A stretch of DNA of 64,000 nucleotides from CAG-411 sp963643465. GTDB lineage: Bacteria > Bacillota > Clostridia > Lachnospirales > Lachnospiraceae. Both the position numbers and the translations under genes were made by a program. This document shows, in pieces, positions 34,462 to 43,522 of this stretch; the stretch's first letter is position 1; each line of letters opens with the position of its first letter. The notes below the pieces were generated by a model. It saw only the letters and a list, made by a program, of their open reading frames with translations, did not search any database and was not told the origin of the DNA. The stretch spans positions 124,001 through 188,000 of the forward strand of contig CAVIJT010000003.1 of NCBI GenBank assembly GCA_963643465.1, in the 5' to 3' direction.

Positions 34462-36330
34462 ATGAAAATTAGTTATATACGCATTCAGAATTTTAAATCT
34501 ATTCGAGACTTGGAAATTAAGGACGTGGACAATGCTCTTATTTTGGTGGGAAAAAATAATACAGGAAAAACAGTTGTGATTGATGCAATTTGTTTGGTGG
34601 CAGGACAGTTGAATATAAAGCCCCGCTACTTTTTAGATTCCAAAAAGAATATTACCATAGACATGAAAGTTGTCTTGGATGAAAAGGATTTGAAAATGTA
34701 CCATCAAAGACGTGTGGTGGGTAATTTTAAAAATTATGATATGTGGTATGAAAATTTTCTGGAAAAACTTCCTTCTTTTTGTGATGGAGAACTTTCATTT
34801 TCTTGTATTGTAAACACAGAGGGCAATATAAAATATGATGATGGTTATAAGCGGAATAATTCATATATTCCAGAGGTATTTCCAAAGACTTATCATATTG
34901 ATCACAGCAGAGATGTGCAGGCAATACAAAATGAGGTATTTCGTTTTTATGATGAAAATTCTCTTCAGGAAATTCAGGAAAATGTGTGTACATTTGATGT
35001 GGGAAAACAATGTCAGCACTGTTTTCAGTGTATTGATGTAATTGCAAAAAAAGAACCAATGGAGTTATCTTTGTTAGAAACGGTGCGTTTGATGCAGTAT
35101 AAAACATTAAAGGTCAATATTAATGAGTTTACGGAGCGGTTGAATCGGCATTTTCGTAGAAATGGAAGTGGCTCTCAGGAAATTAAGATTGAGACAGGAT
35201 TTCGTCCGGAAAGTCTGTTTCAAATGGAAACAACAGTCTACAATCGAGATCGAGGAACCATGGGCGAGATTTCTACTTTGAGCGAAGGTTTGCGAAGTAT
35301 TTATGCTTTGTCTTTATTGGAAACTTATGCGGAAGATGAAAATACAATTCCATGTATCATTATGATAGAAGATCCGGAAATATTCCTACATCCGCAATTG
35401 CAAAAGGCAGCAAGTGAAATATTGTATCGGCTTTCCAAGAAAAATCAGGTGATTTTTTCTACCCATTCGCCAAACATGATATTTAACTTTTCATCCAGAC
35501 AGATTAAGCAGGTTGTGCTGGATGAAGAATATTACACCACAATCAAAGAGGATAATGATGTGGATGAGATTTTGGATGATTTGGGGTACACAGCAAATGA
35601 CTTGATGAATGTAAGTTTTGTGTTTATTGTGGAGGGAAAACAGGACAGCGTTCGTCTGCCATTACTTTTGGAAAAATATTACTCTGAAGTATATGACGAA
35701 GATGGAAAACTGCAAAGAATTTCCATTGTACCAACAAACAGTTGTACCAATATCAAAACTTACGCCAATTTGAAATATATCAATAAATTATATTTAAAGG
35801 ATCAGTTCCTTATGATTCGGGACAGCGATGGAAAGAATCCAAAGCATTTAGTAAAGCAACTTTGCAGTTACTATGCCCAGCGTTCTAAGGAAGAGGTGGA
35901 AGGCAATCTTCCAAGAGTAACACCCAAAAATGTATTGGTATTAAAATACTACTCCTTTGAAAATTATTTTTTGGACCCAAAGATTATGACTAAGATTGGG
36001 GTTATTAAAAATGAGGATTATTTTTACACTACTCTATTTAAAAAGTATAAAGATTATCTCTACAAGATAAGCAGTGCAAAACGCATGGTGAAAGCGACCA
36101 ATATTCGTATTAATTCCAAAGAGGACATTAAGAGGAATATGGAGACTATAAAAATTTACATGCGGGGACATAACCTGTTTGATATTTTTTATGGACGTTA
36201 TCACAATGACGATCAGGTAGAAATTTTGAAGAAATACATTGATGCAGCACCAAGAGAAGCATTTAAAGACATTTTGGATGCCATTGACAGCTTTATTTAT
36301 TTCGAAAATCGGAAAAAGAAGGAAGAATAG
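34462..36330 (+). CDS. OLD-family ATP-dependent endonuclease (ABC ATPase plus TOPRIM)
   Basis: A 622-residue protein. The N-terminal SMC/ABC-type ATPase has Walker A GKNNTGKT at residues 30-37, the signature-like TLSEGLRSIYALSLL, Walker B IIMIEDPEIFLHP and a later STHSP. It is followed by a TOPRIM nuclease domain with FIVEGKQD (about 386) and IRDSDG (about 454). This is the overcoming-lysogenization-defect nuclease layout. Such proteins act alone or as GajA in Gabija defence; no GajB-like helicase is adjacent, so it is a stand-alone member. ATG 34462 follows AGGGGAG; the longer frame from 34402 is inside the previous gene. Confidence 0.88.
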   Translation: MKISYIRIQNFKSIRDLEIKDVDNALILVGKNNTGKTVVIDAICLVAGQLNIKPRYFLDSKKNITIDMKVVLDEKDLKMYHQRRVVGNFKNYDMWYENFLEKLPSFCDGELSFSCIVNTEGNIKYDDGYKRNNSYIPEVFPKTYHIDHSRDVQAIQNEVFRFYDENSLQEIQENVCTFDVGKQCQHCFQCIDVIAKKEPMELSLLETVRLMQYKTLKVNINEFTERLNRHFRRNGSGSQEIKIETGFRPESLFQMETTVYNRDRGTMGEISTLSEGLRSIYALSLLETYAEDENTIPCIIMIEDPEIFLHPQLQKAASEILYRLSKKNQVIFSTHSPNMIFNFSSRQIKQVVLDEEYYTTIKEDNDVDEILDDLGYTANDLMNVSFVFIVEGKQDSVRLPLLLEKYYSEVYDEDGKLQRISIVPTNSCTNIKTYANLKYINKLYLKDQFLMIRDSDGKNPKHLVKQLCSYYAQRSKEEVEGNLPRVTPKNVLVLKYYSFENYFLDPKIMTKIGVIKNEDYFYTTLFKKYKDYLYKISSAKRMVKATNIRINSKEDIKRNMETIKIYMRGHNLFDIFYGRYHNDDQVEILKKYIDAAPREAFKDILDAIDSFIYFENRKKKEE

Positions 36331-36433
36331 CCAATTAAAGTGAAAAAAATGTTTTCCTTGTGGGAAAGCTGTGGTAAAATACTCTAATGGAAAACAAACG
36401 TACGAGGATAAGAATAAAATGGAGGATACCAAA

Positions 36434-36937
36434 ATGGATAATGTAGTTTTGATTGGAATGCCTGGTTCGGGAAAGAGTACATTAGGTGTAGTTCTGGCAA
36501 AGTTATTAGGATATGGATTTATTGATTCTGATTTGATTATTGAGGAGGAGGAGCAGAGACTTCTTCACGAAATTATCAGCCAAGAAGGAATTGATGGGTT
36601 TATTGCTATAGAAAATCGGGTAAATAGTAATATTAGGGTATCTAAGAAAGTAATTGCTACAGGTGGAAGTGCCATTTATGGAGCAGAGGCTATGGAGCAT
36701 TTAGGCAAGATTGGAACAATCGTGTATTTAAAGTGGAGCCTTGAGGAACTTGCAGAGCATCTTGGTGATTTGACTGAGAGGGGAGTTGTGTTAAAGGAAG
36801 GACAGGATTTGCGCGGTCTTTACGAGGAACGATGCCCTTACTATGAAAAATATGCGGATATTACAGTAGAGTGTGGGGGAGATTCTATTGAGAACATGGT
36901 AAAGCGAATTATGGATGTGTTACCTATAAAACAGTAA
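36434..36937 (+). CDS. aroK: Shikimate kinase
   Basis: A 167-residue P-loop kinase fitting shikimate kinase, which phosphorylates shikimate in aromatic amino acid synthesis. It shows GMPGSGKST (Walker A), FIDSDLIIEEEE (DxD), a GIDGFIAIENRV segment and ATGGSAIY, followed by the lid region. The lid is slightly unusual (GVVLKEGQDLRGLYEERCPYYEKYA) but keeps its arginines. ATG 36434 has GGAGG 8 bases upstream; the open frame from 36371 lacks a site. No other aromatic pathway gene is nearby, so it is a scattered gene. A shikimate kinase-like paralog cannot be excluded. Confidence 0.8.
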   Translation: MDNVVLIGMPGSGKSTLGVVLAKLLGYGFIDSDLIIEEEEQRLLHEIISQEGIDGFIAIENRVNSNIRVSKKVIATGGSAIYGAEAMEHLGKIGTIVYLKWSLEELAEHLGDLTERGVVLKEGQDLRGLYEERCPYYEKYADITVECGGDSIENMVKRIMDVLPIKQ

Positions 36938-36977
36938 CAAATAATAACCATTGCATTCACTTTATTTGAAAAGGTAC

Positions 36978-37005
36978 TTGCCAAATTTTTCGGTTGTGAT
37001 ATAAT
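36978..37005 (+). promoter_or_regulatory. Promoter of murA
   Basis: TTGCCA (36978-36983) and TATAAT (37000-37005), 16-bp spacer. The untranslated leader to ATG 37200 is about 185 bases; I see no known riboswitch in it. Confidence 0.7.
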
Positions 37006-37199
37006 CAAAGAGACCATAGGAAAACAAAGGGATAAGTGCGTCTTTTTTTCTATGGGTATAGGTTTGCATTTGGATAAAAGATATAAATACAAAGGACTTG
37101 GCGGCTGCTTAGGAAAAATGGTGTGGCGGCTGTGAATAGCAACATTAGATTGAAAGATTGGTTTGGGCAGCGTTGCTGTCGTTAGATAGAGGTGCGTAA

Positions 37200-38501
37200 A
37201 TGGAACAGTATATTATGAAGGGTGGAAACCCTTTGCGAGGCGAGGTAACTATTAGTGGGGCAAAGAATGCAGCATTAGGGATTTTGGCTGCATCTATTAT
37301 GACAGATGATACGGTAACGTTGGAAAATTTACCGAATGTACGGGATATTCGGGTTCTTTTGCAGGCTATGCAGGAGATTGGTGCGAAAGTAGAGTATATT
37401 GATGATAATACAGTAAAGATTAATGGTAGTGATATTTCTTCCGTTAGTATTGATTATGAATTTATACGAAAGATTCGTGCGTCTTATTATTTATTAGGCG
37501 CACTTCTTGGTAAGTACCGCAAATCGCAGGTGGCACTTCCAGGTGGCTGCAATATTGGAAGCCGTCCAATTGACCAGCATATTAAAGGTTTTAAGGCTTT
37601 AGGTGCGCAGGTTCGTATTGAGCAGGGAATGATTGCCACAGAGGCGGAGAACTTAGTAGGAACTCATATTTACATGGATGTGGTTTCTGTAGGTGCAACA
37701 ATCAATGTAATGATGGCAGCAGCTATGGCAGAAGGAAAGAGTATTATCGAGAATGCGGCAAAAGAACCGCACATTGTAGACGTGGCAAACTTCTTAAATA
37801 GTATGGGTGCCAACATCAAAGGTGCCGGTACGGATGTGATTCGTGTGCAGGGTGTGGAGAAACTCCATGGTACAGAGTATTCCATTATTCCAGACCAGAT
37901 TGAAGCTGGTACGTTTATGTGTATGGCAGCAGCCACCAAGGGTGATGTGGTGATTAAGAATGTTATTCCAAAGCATTTGGAGGCAATCAGTGCAAAACTT
38001 ATTGAGATTGGTGCTACAGTGGAAGAGTACGACGATGCAGTTCGAGTGATTGGCAGTGAGAGTCGCTTAGGCTCTACACATATTAAAACCTTGCCATATC
38101 CGGGATTTCCTACGGATATGCAGCCACAGATAGCAACATTGCTTGCATTATCTGAGGGTTCTAGTATTGTAACAGAGAGTATTTTTGAAAATCGTTTCAA
38201 ATATGTGGATGAATTGGCACGTATGGGCGCAAAGATTACAGTAGAAAGCAATACTGCCTTTATTGAAGGTGTAGAGGCATTTTCGCCTGCTAAAGTGAGT
38301 GCGCCGGATTTACGTGCAGGAGCAGCGTTAGTTATGGCTGGACTTGCTGCAGATGGTATTACTACTGTGGATCAGATAGAATATGTACAGCGTGGATATG
38401 AGGCATTTGAGGACAAATTACGTGGGCTTGGTGCTGTAATTGAGCGTATTCCTGTGGATGATGAACGTGCTGTAAGAAAGTTTGAATTAAAAGTAGGTTA
38501 G
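37200..38501 (+). CDS. murA: UDP-N-acetylglucosamine 1-carboxyvinyltransferase
   Basis: First committed enzyme of peptidoglycan synthesis, transferring enolpyruvate from PEP to UDP-GlcNAc; cytosolic. The 433-residue sequence is a full EPSP-synthase-fold MurA. SGAKNAALG near residue 20 has the Lys-Asn pair. The active-site loop LPGGCNIGSRPIDQHIKGF has the catalytic cysteine at residue 117, the fosfomycin target. The conserved YPGFPTDMQPQ is present. A lipoprotein gene follows after 25 bases and may be co-transcribed. Confidence 0.96.
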   Translation: MEQYIMKGGNPLRGEVTISGAKNAALGILAASIMTDDTVTLENLPNVRDIRVLLQAMQEIGAKVEYIDDNTVKINGSDISSVSIDYEFIRKIRASYYLLGALLGKYRKSQVALPGGCNIGSRPIDQHIKGFKALGAQVRIEQGMIATEAENLVGTHIYMDVVSVGATINVMMAAAMAEGKSIIENAAKEPHIVDVANFLNSMGANIKGAGTDVIRVQGVEKLHGTEYSIIPDQIEAGTFMCMAAATKGDVVIKNVIPKHLEAISAKLIEIGATVEEYDDAVRVIGSESRLGSTHIKTLPYPGFPTDMQPQIATLLALSEGSSIVTESIFENRFKYVDELARMGAKITVESNTAFIEGVEAFSPAKVSAPDLRAGAALVMAGLAADGITTVDQIEYVQRGYEAFEDKLRGLGAVIERIPVDDERAVRKFELKVG

Positions 38502-38526
38502 TCGTAAGACTGGAAAAGAGGAAATT

Positions 38527-38898
38527 ATGTTAAGAAAAAAACTAGGAATCTTTATGTTAAGTGCAGGAATGGTATATTGCCTTTCTGGTTGTGGTGGAAG
38601 CAGTGACCTTGTAGAAGGTAGCTGGAATTTAACAAAGGGATATGCTGGAGAGACAGAGGTTTCTTTATCTGATTTGGAAAGCGTAGGAATGGGTGATACT
38701 ACATTTACTTTCAAAGATGGTAAAGTGAATATTACCATGGAAGGTACTGAAGGAATTGCAGAGGGAACCTATTCTTTAGATGGAACAACGGTTACTATTT
38801 CAGCAGAGGAAGAAAGTATATCTTATACTGGTACAGTAGAAGATGATGTACTTACTATTTCTCAGGATGATATGAAACTGGTATTTGAAAAAGAGTAA
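38527..38898 (+). CDS. Small lipoprotein, lipocalin-like
   Basis: A 123-residue predicted lipoprotein: signal segment followed by lipobox LSGC at residues 19-22, then a mature part of alternating strands (GTYSLDGTTVTISAEEESISYTG). The beta pattern resembles the short lipocalin-like domains common in Clostridia. AGAGG precedes the ATG. It is terminated by a hairpin at 38926. Ligand unknown. Confidence 0.7.
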   Translation: MLRKKLGIFMLSAGMVYCLSGCGGSSDLVEGSWNLTKGYAGETEVSLSDLESVGMGDTTFTFKDGKVNITMEGTEGIAEGTYSLDGTTVTISAEEESISYTGTVEDDVLTISQDDMKLVFEKE

Positions 38899-38925
38899 TA
38901 GTTCTGAATAGTTACGGCAAAAGAA

Positions 38926-38957
38926 AAAGAACAGGCTACAATAGTCTGTTCTTTTTA
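38926..38957. terminator. Terminator between convergent lipoprotein and HD-GYP genes
   Basis: AAAGAACAGGCT (38926-38937) pairs with AGTCTGTTCTTT (38943-38954), followed by TTTATAT; A-rich on the other side so it may work both ways. Confidence 0.85.
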
Positions 38958-38970
38958 TATCTAAAATGTT

Positions 38971-40065
38971 TTACAAAATAGACTGAATATGTAAAGAAGG
39001 ATGTTTCTTTAAGTCAATGAAACTATTGCCTACTTTCACCATAGGTCTTGTAATATGCTGAGAATCAATCAAAATAATCTCGCCTACACTATCATCGCTA
39101 AGAGTTACGGTTGCGTTCACATAAGTATTTGCCATACCTGCCAAGAAAGGAAGCAAAATTCTTGGGGAGAACATTTGATAGCCTTCTTGTTCAAAGACAC
39201 TCATAGCATCAAATGGACAGTTTTTACGGCGATATACTCTTGGATTAATCATAGCGATATATACGTCAGCAATTGCTACAATCTGTGCAAAATCATCAAT
39301 CTGTGAACCTTTTAGTCCTCTTGGATAACCAGAACCGTCAATTCGTTCATGGTGCATAAGAGTAGCATTTAGAACGTGAGAGTTCAAATGCTGGTCAATT
39401 AACAGATTATATCCATTTTGTGGATGGGATTTGATGATCTCAAACTCAGCCGGAGTCAAACGGCTTGGTTTATCAATAATGGCAGACGGAATAGTAGTCT
39501 TACCAATATCGTGTAACATACCGGCTAGAGTTAAATTGCGAATATCTTCTTCGGAATATTTCAGCCAATGTCCTATAACATTACAAAGTACCGCTACACT
39601 GATAGAATGTGTATAAGTAACATCACTGCTTTCTCGTAGGCATTCTAACATGTGTACAATGTGAGTTCCGTTGCGAGTCTCAGTCAGGATGTTTTTCATA
39701 TCACCTAATAACTTATCTGGAACGATTGGTTGCTTCAGTTTGCCATTTAATGTCTCAATGCTTGATTTAAAATCTTCCACCGCAGCATCAAAAGAGGCTT
39801 GAAATTTCTTGAATTCCGGAGTCTTTTGGATATATTCGTTATAGGTATCTGACATCATTGTTTCTAAATCTACTGTTTCTGGATCCCCATCTTCATTGAC
39901 CTCAATGGTAATGTGGTCAATCGCATAAAACTTAAGTCGAGTAATAGAATGGTTCGTTAATTCTGAATGTGCAGGAATAATCAAATAATCCTGTAATCCA
40001 AAAATATCCTCCGCCACGACCATTCCGGGAACTGCTTCGTCTGTTGTAATAATTTTAGTATTCAC
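38971..40065 (-). CDS. HD-GYP domain phosphodiesterase
   Basis: A 364-residue cytosolic protein. Residues 1-130 are a poorly conserved sensory part. The HD-GYP domain follows with GMLHDIGKTTIP, HHERIDGSGYP and IVAIADVYIAM. The metal ligands and the GYP triad are intact, so it should hydrolyse cyclic di-GMP. The last 70 residues are an added beta-rich tail (PMVKVGNSFIDLKKHP), as in other Clostridial members. I choose GTG 40065 because AAGGGGGATT lies 5-8 bases upstream; the ATG at 40128 has none. Confidence 0.88.
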   Translation of the reverse strand: MNTKIITTDEAVPGMVVAEDIFGLQDYLIIPAHSELTNHSITRLKFYAIDHITIEVNEDGDPETVDLETMMSDTYNEYIQKTPEFKKFQASFDAAVEDFKSSIETLNGKLKQPIVPDKLLGDMKNILTETRNGTHIVHMLECLRESSDVTYTHSISVAVLCNVIGHWLKYSEEDIRNLTLAGMLHDIGKTTIPSAIIDKPSRLTPAEFEIIKSHPQNGYNLLIDQHLNSHVLNATLMHHERIDGSGYPRGLKGSQIDDFAQIVAIADVYIAMINPRVYRRKNCPFDAMSVFEQEGYQMFSPRILLPFLAGMANTYVNATVTLSDDSVGEIILIDSQHITRPMVKVGNSFIDLKKHPSLHIQSIL

Positions 40066-40181
40066 TTTATAATCCCCCTTGTATGTAAAAAATGAATCCA
40101 TTCTAAATAGAACAAAGAATGGATACAAATTTTGCTCTTATAAATAGTATATAATGAAATCCCAAAAATTACAACGAAAAC

Positions 40182-41057
40182 CTATTCTGTATCTACTTGG
40201 AAATGCTGATAATCTTTTGAACTGTTCCAACTGCCACCCCATGAGAACCCATATTCTAAAAAGAGTTTGTATGCGTAGTCTTCGGTGTCAATTTTATATG
40301 GAAAATCTTTGCTTCGGTCTATGTAGTCACTGCCGTTTTCTGGGGAGCAGACTGTTACTCCGTTTAATGTGTGAATGTAGGGATTGTAGCGTGGATTAAT
40401 ATCAATAGCAAGTCCCTGACTGTGTTTGGACAAATGGGTGGTGCCTTCTACTACTCGATAATTAAAAGCGGAAGAGTTATTGTCTGCCATGGAAGCATTG
40501 TCATCTGCATCATATTCATCTACTAATACCATTTTTTCGATAGGATAGTTGTGAAGGTAAAGTTTGTAAAAAATGGTTTTTACATCATCTGCAATGGATT
40601 TGTTTACCACCAATTCGCCAATGCGTGTATTTCCGTCAATATCCATATGTAAAACTCGTATATAGCGCAAGGTGTCTCTTGATACGGTACAATTTTCTTT
40701 GTAAGATTTTTTGTACATGCGCTTGAACATTTTATCGGAAATTTTAGAAATGGTAAATAGTTTCTTTAAGTCGCTTTTTGAAAAATCAGATACATCCACA
40801 ATAGAATAGGCATCCATCTTTTTATATTCCTGTATGGTATCAAGGTTAGTGTTCATAGTGTTTTTCTCCTTTTTGTTTTTTGATGAAGTAGAATCTTTGT
40901 TTTCGATGGGATAATCTGCTGCGGACACAAGGGCGTGGGGGACTCCTTCTTTGTTGGAAAAGGACTGGTTGATTTTGTCATAGTTGGTTGTAATTACTGC
41001 AAAAGCACATATAGTAAATCCGATGCCAAGGAGTGGATAAAAATGTTTGTTTGCCAT
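40182..41057 (-). CDS. M15 family peptidase (D-alanyl-D-alanine carboxypeptidase-like)
   Basis: A 291-residue protein with one N-terminal membrane segment (about 8-24) and a peptidase M15 catalytic domain at 150-290. Zinc ligands and catalytic residues are seen in THLSKHSQGLAIDINP (HxxxxxxD) and in SKDYQHFQ (final histidine). These enzymes trim peptidoglycan stem peptides or cross-links outside the membrane. AAAGGA precedes the ATG. The 40066-40181 part of its neighbour spacing contains no other gene. Confidence 0.85.
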   Translation of the reverse strand: MANKHFYPLLGIGFTICAFAVITTNYDKINQSFSNKEGVPHALVSAADYPIENKDSTSSKNKKEKNTMNTNLDTIQEYKKMDAYSIVDVSDFSKSDLKKLFTISKISDKMFKRMYKKSYKENCTVSRDTLRYIRVLHMDIDGNTRIGELVVNKSIADDVKTIFYKLYLHNYPIEKMVLVDEYDADDNASMADNNSSAFNYRVVEGTTHLSKHSQGLAIDINPRYNPYIHTLNGVTVCSPENGSDYIDRSKDFPYKIDTEDYAYKLFLEYGFSWGGSWNSSKDYQHFQVDTE

Positions 41058-41179
41058 AGAAGTTCCTTTCTGTCACAAAAAATAGTAGTTTAGTAAATCT
41101 TAAGTATAAATAAAGGAGGGATAAACATAAGAGTGGCTTTCTCCACAAAACAGCCTTTGGAGAAAGCCAGCAAAATGAT

Positions 41180-41782
41180 TTATTCCTGATAACATTGTGT
41201 CAAGCGAATGGATGCCGAAGTAGTTGCATGGGAAAATAAATGTAAAATGGCATCTACAATCTTGTGACATATATTGATAATATAGTTACAATCATTGTCT
41301 AAAGAATGATTGCTTGTGCGGTAATCTCCATGCATAGTCCGCACCATATTGCAAATTTCCTCAACGCTATGAAAATGAGGAGTGTTGCTTCTTTCTTTTT
41401 TGGCATCTTCACTCTTTACATAAGAACGAAGACGATGTTTCAAAAGTTCTTCATATTTACAGTGTTCCCGCAAAGTTCCTTGATAAAAAGAATTATGAGG
41501 AAATGTAAAATAATCGGCTACATGATGTAGAATGATTCCTAAATGTCTGCAAAAATAAGATGTAATTCCCTTGCTGAAATCGTAATGTTCAATCAATAAA
41601 GTAAGTTCTCGTTTTAAAATAGAAAAAGTCTCATCAATGCGGTGTCGCTTTGTAATAAAAGTAGGAATACAATCTGGTAAAATATTGCCGATGTAAAATG
41701 CTTTTTTATGAGTAGCAAGTTGTCCCATCCCTTCACTGTTCATTAAATAAGATGCCAGTGTAAGATGTGATTTCTTTCTCAT
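41180..41782 (-). CDS. Zinc-dependent phospholipase C family protein
   Basis: A 200-residue protein matching the zinc-dependent phospholipase C-like group found in Clostridia. It shows HKKAFYIGNILPDCIPTF near the start, LGIILHHVADYFTFPHN with clustered histidines, and HCKYEELLKHRLR. It has no signal peptide, unlike secreted alpha-toxin-type enzymes, so the substrate is uncertain. ATG 41782 is preceded by AAAGGGG. Confidence 0.75.
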   Translation of the reverse strand: MRKKSHLTLASYLMNSEGMGQLATHKKAFYIGNILPDCIPTFITKRHRIDETFSILKRELTLLIEHYDFSKGITSYFCRHLGIILHHVADYFTFPHNSFYQGTLREHCKYEELLKHRLRSYVKSEDAKKERSNTPHFHSVEEICNMVRTMHGDYRTSNHSLDNDCNYIINICHKIVDAILHLFSHATTSASIRLTQCYQE

Positions 41783-42153
41783 GATTTTATTACCCCTTTC
41801 CAATACTACCGATAGTTAGCAGTTACAATTGAAAAATAATTGTCTTGTAACAGTTCAGTCGGGATAGTGTTCCCCTTACGACTTCATTGTACTTCAAATT
41901 CCGAAAATTGGCAATGGAAATAGTTACTACATCAAAAAATGTTTGCAAAAATTGGTCATTGTTATTGGTAATGTTTTCATAGTGGGGGAATGTTTAGTTA
42001 GACTTGAAAAGTTACATGGAAAAATGTATGATGGTAATAGCTGTTTGGAACCAATAAACTAGGCGTTACATAGGTGTTTTAGGAAACAGGCAGCATTTAT
42101 ACACAGTGTGTATGGAAAATGACACAAAGGACAATACGCAATTATAGGAGGAT
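41783..42153. other. Divergent intergenic region with 15-bp dispersed motif
   Basis: A 371-base gap. It contains GTAACAGTTCAGTCG at 41847-41861, identical to the left arm and loop start of the hairpin at 26309. No complete promoter is convincing, and I see no RNA gene. Confidence 0.5.
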
Positions 42154-43410
42154 ATGAGAGTGAGAAGAAATTTTAAAAGAGCTTTAGCTGGAGTGTTAGC
42201 AGGTGTTTTATTGATACAGTCGCCAATTGTTGCACTGGCAGACAGTGAGAAAGTAGTTACGCTGGGAGCAGATTTGACAGAAGAACAGAAGGCTGCAATG
42301 TTGCAGTATTTTGGAGTGTCAGAGAATGAAGTGACTATTATTGAGGTAAATAATCAGGAAGAACGGGCTTATCTTGAAGGGATTGCTACCGAATCAGAGA
42401 TTGGAACACGTACATATAGTTGTGCCTATATTATGCCTACAAATAACGGGGAAATCAATGTAAAGACAGCTCATTTAACATGGGTTTCTACCAGCATGAT
42501 TGCCAATACATTGGTAACTGCTGGAATTGACAGTTGTGATGTAATTGCGGCTGCACCTAGAGATGTATCAGGAACTGGAGCATTGACAGGAATTATTAAG
42601 GCATATGAGAAAGTAACAGATGAAGAGCTGGATGCGGAAAAGACAGAGCTTGCCATGGAAGAACTTTACGAGACTGCAGATTTGGGATCTCAAATCGGAC
42701 AGGATGAGGCTTCTGCAATTATGAATGAAGTAAAGCAGCAGGTTTTAAAAGATGAAGTAACAGATACAGAAGATGTAGAAGATATTGTAAAAGAAGTTGC
42801 TGAGTATTACGATGTAAATTTGACAGAGGAGCAGACTGGAAAGGTAAGTGCATTGATGTCAAACATTGCAAGCCAGGATTATGATTATGATTCTATCAAG
42901 GGAACTATGGAAGGGCTTCAGGATAAGTTGGTAGGAAGTCTGGAAAATATTGATGAGAGCTTTTTGGAAAACTCAGAAGGGGGCGGAATCTTAGCTGCCA
43001 TTGGAGACTTCTTCGCAGGTATTTTCAAAGCCATCGGAAACTTCTTTGCAAATCTGTTTGGTGGAAGTGATGATGATGCAGAGGAACAGAAGGAAGATAG
43101 TATTTTAAATGACGTAGATGACAGTGCGTTAGGAATTGAACCTACTGATGATGCAAGTCAGCAGGAAACAGAAAGTCAGGATAGCAGTACAGATACAGGT
43201 GTGGATACACAGACTAGCGGAGATACTTCTTCTGACACTACTACACAGGAAAGTACAGATACCACAGAGCAATCTGATAGTTTTACTGTAGATGAGAATT
43301 CTAATGTGATTCAGGAAAATGGTACTACAGATAATAGCACAGACACGACCACAGATGTGGACACTGCTGTAGAGCAAAGTTCTTCTGACCTTTCATTGGA
43401 TGTGCAGTAA
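42154..43410 (+). CDS. DUF1002 family secreted protein with acidic tail
   Basis: A 418-residue exported protein. A signal peptide ends about VALADS (residue 31). The DUF1002 domain (about 35-260) includes SENEVTIIEVNNQEERAYLEG, TYSCAYIMPTNNGEINV and GTGALTGIIKAYE; Bacillus YpuA belongs here, function unknown. A hydrophobic amphipathic stretch FFAGIFKAIGNFFANLFGG (about 286-306) follows, then a tail rich in Ser, Thr, Asp and Gln. The tail has no sorting signal. AGGAGG precedes the ATG. Confidence 0.85.
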   Translation: MRVRRNFKRALAGVLAGVLLIQSPIVALADSEKVVTLGADLTEEQKAAMLQYFGVSENEVTIIEVNNQEERAYLEGIATESEIGTRTYSCAYIMPTNNGEINVKTAHLTWVSTSMIANTLVTAGIDSCDVIAAAPRDVSGTGALTGIIKAYEKVTDEELDAEKTELAMEELYETADLGSQIGQDEASAIMNEVKQQVLKDEVTDTEDVEDIVKEVAEYYDVNLTEEQTGKVSALMSNIASQDYDYDSIKGTMEGLQDKLVGSLENIDESFLENSEGGGILAAIGDFFAGIFKAIGNFFANLFGGSDDDAEEQKEDSILNDVDDSALGIEPTDDASQQETESQDSSTDTGVDTQTSGDTSSDTTTQESTDTTEQSDSFTVDENSNVIQENGTTDNSTDTTTDVDTAVEQSSSDLSLDVQ

Positions 43411-43435
43411 GCGGTATATAAGAATATTTGTGTAA

Positions 43436-43483
43436 ATAAAAAAGGGAGATATACATGGTGTTGGTGTATATCTCTCTTTTTTG
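43436..43483 (+). terminator. Terminator of the DUF1002 gene
   Basis: AAAGGGAGATATAC pairs with GTGTATATCTCTCTTT across ATGGTGTTG, then T run. An extra hairpin CGAGTAGG-AGTCAG-CCTACTCG follows at about 43496-43520. Confidence 0.85.
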
Positions 43484-43522
43484 TATAAAAGCCCGGCGAG
43501 TAGGAGTCAGCCTACTCGATGG

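Noticed and set aside
34462..36330. Gabija defence system
   Set aside because: The OLD nuclease resembles GajA in layout, but no UvrD-like GajB helicase follows; the next gene is shikimate kinase.
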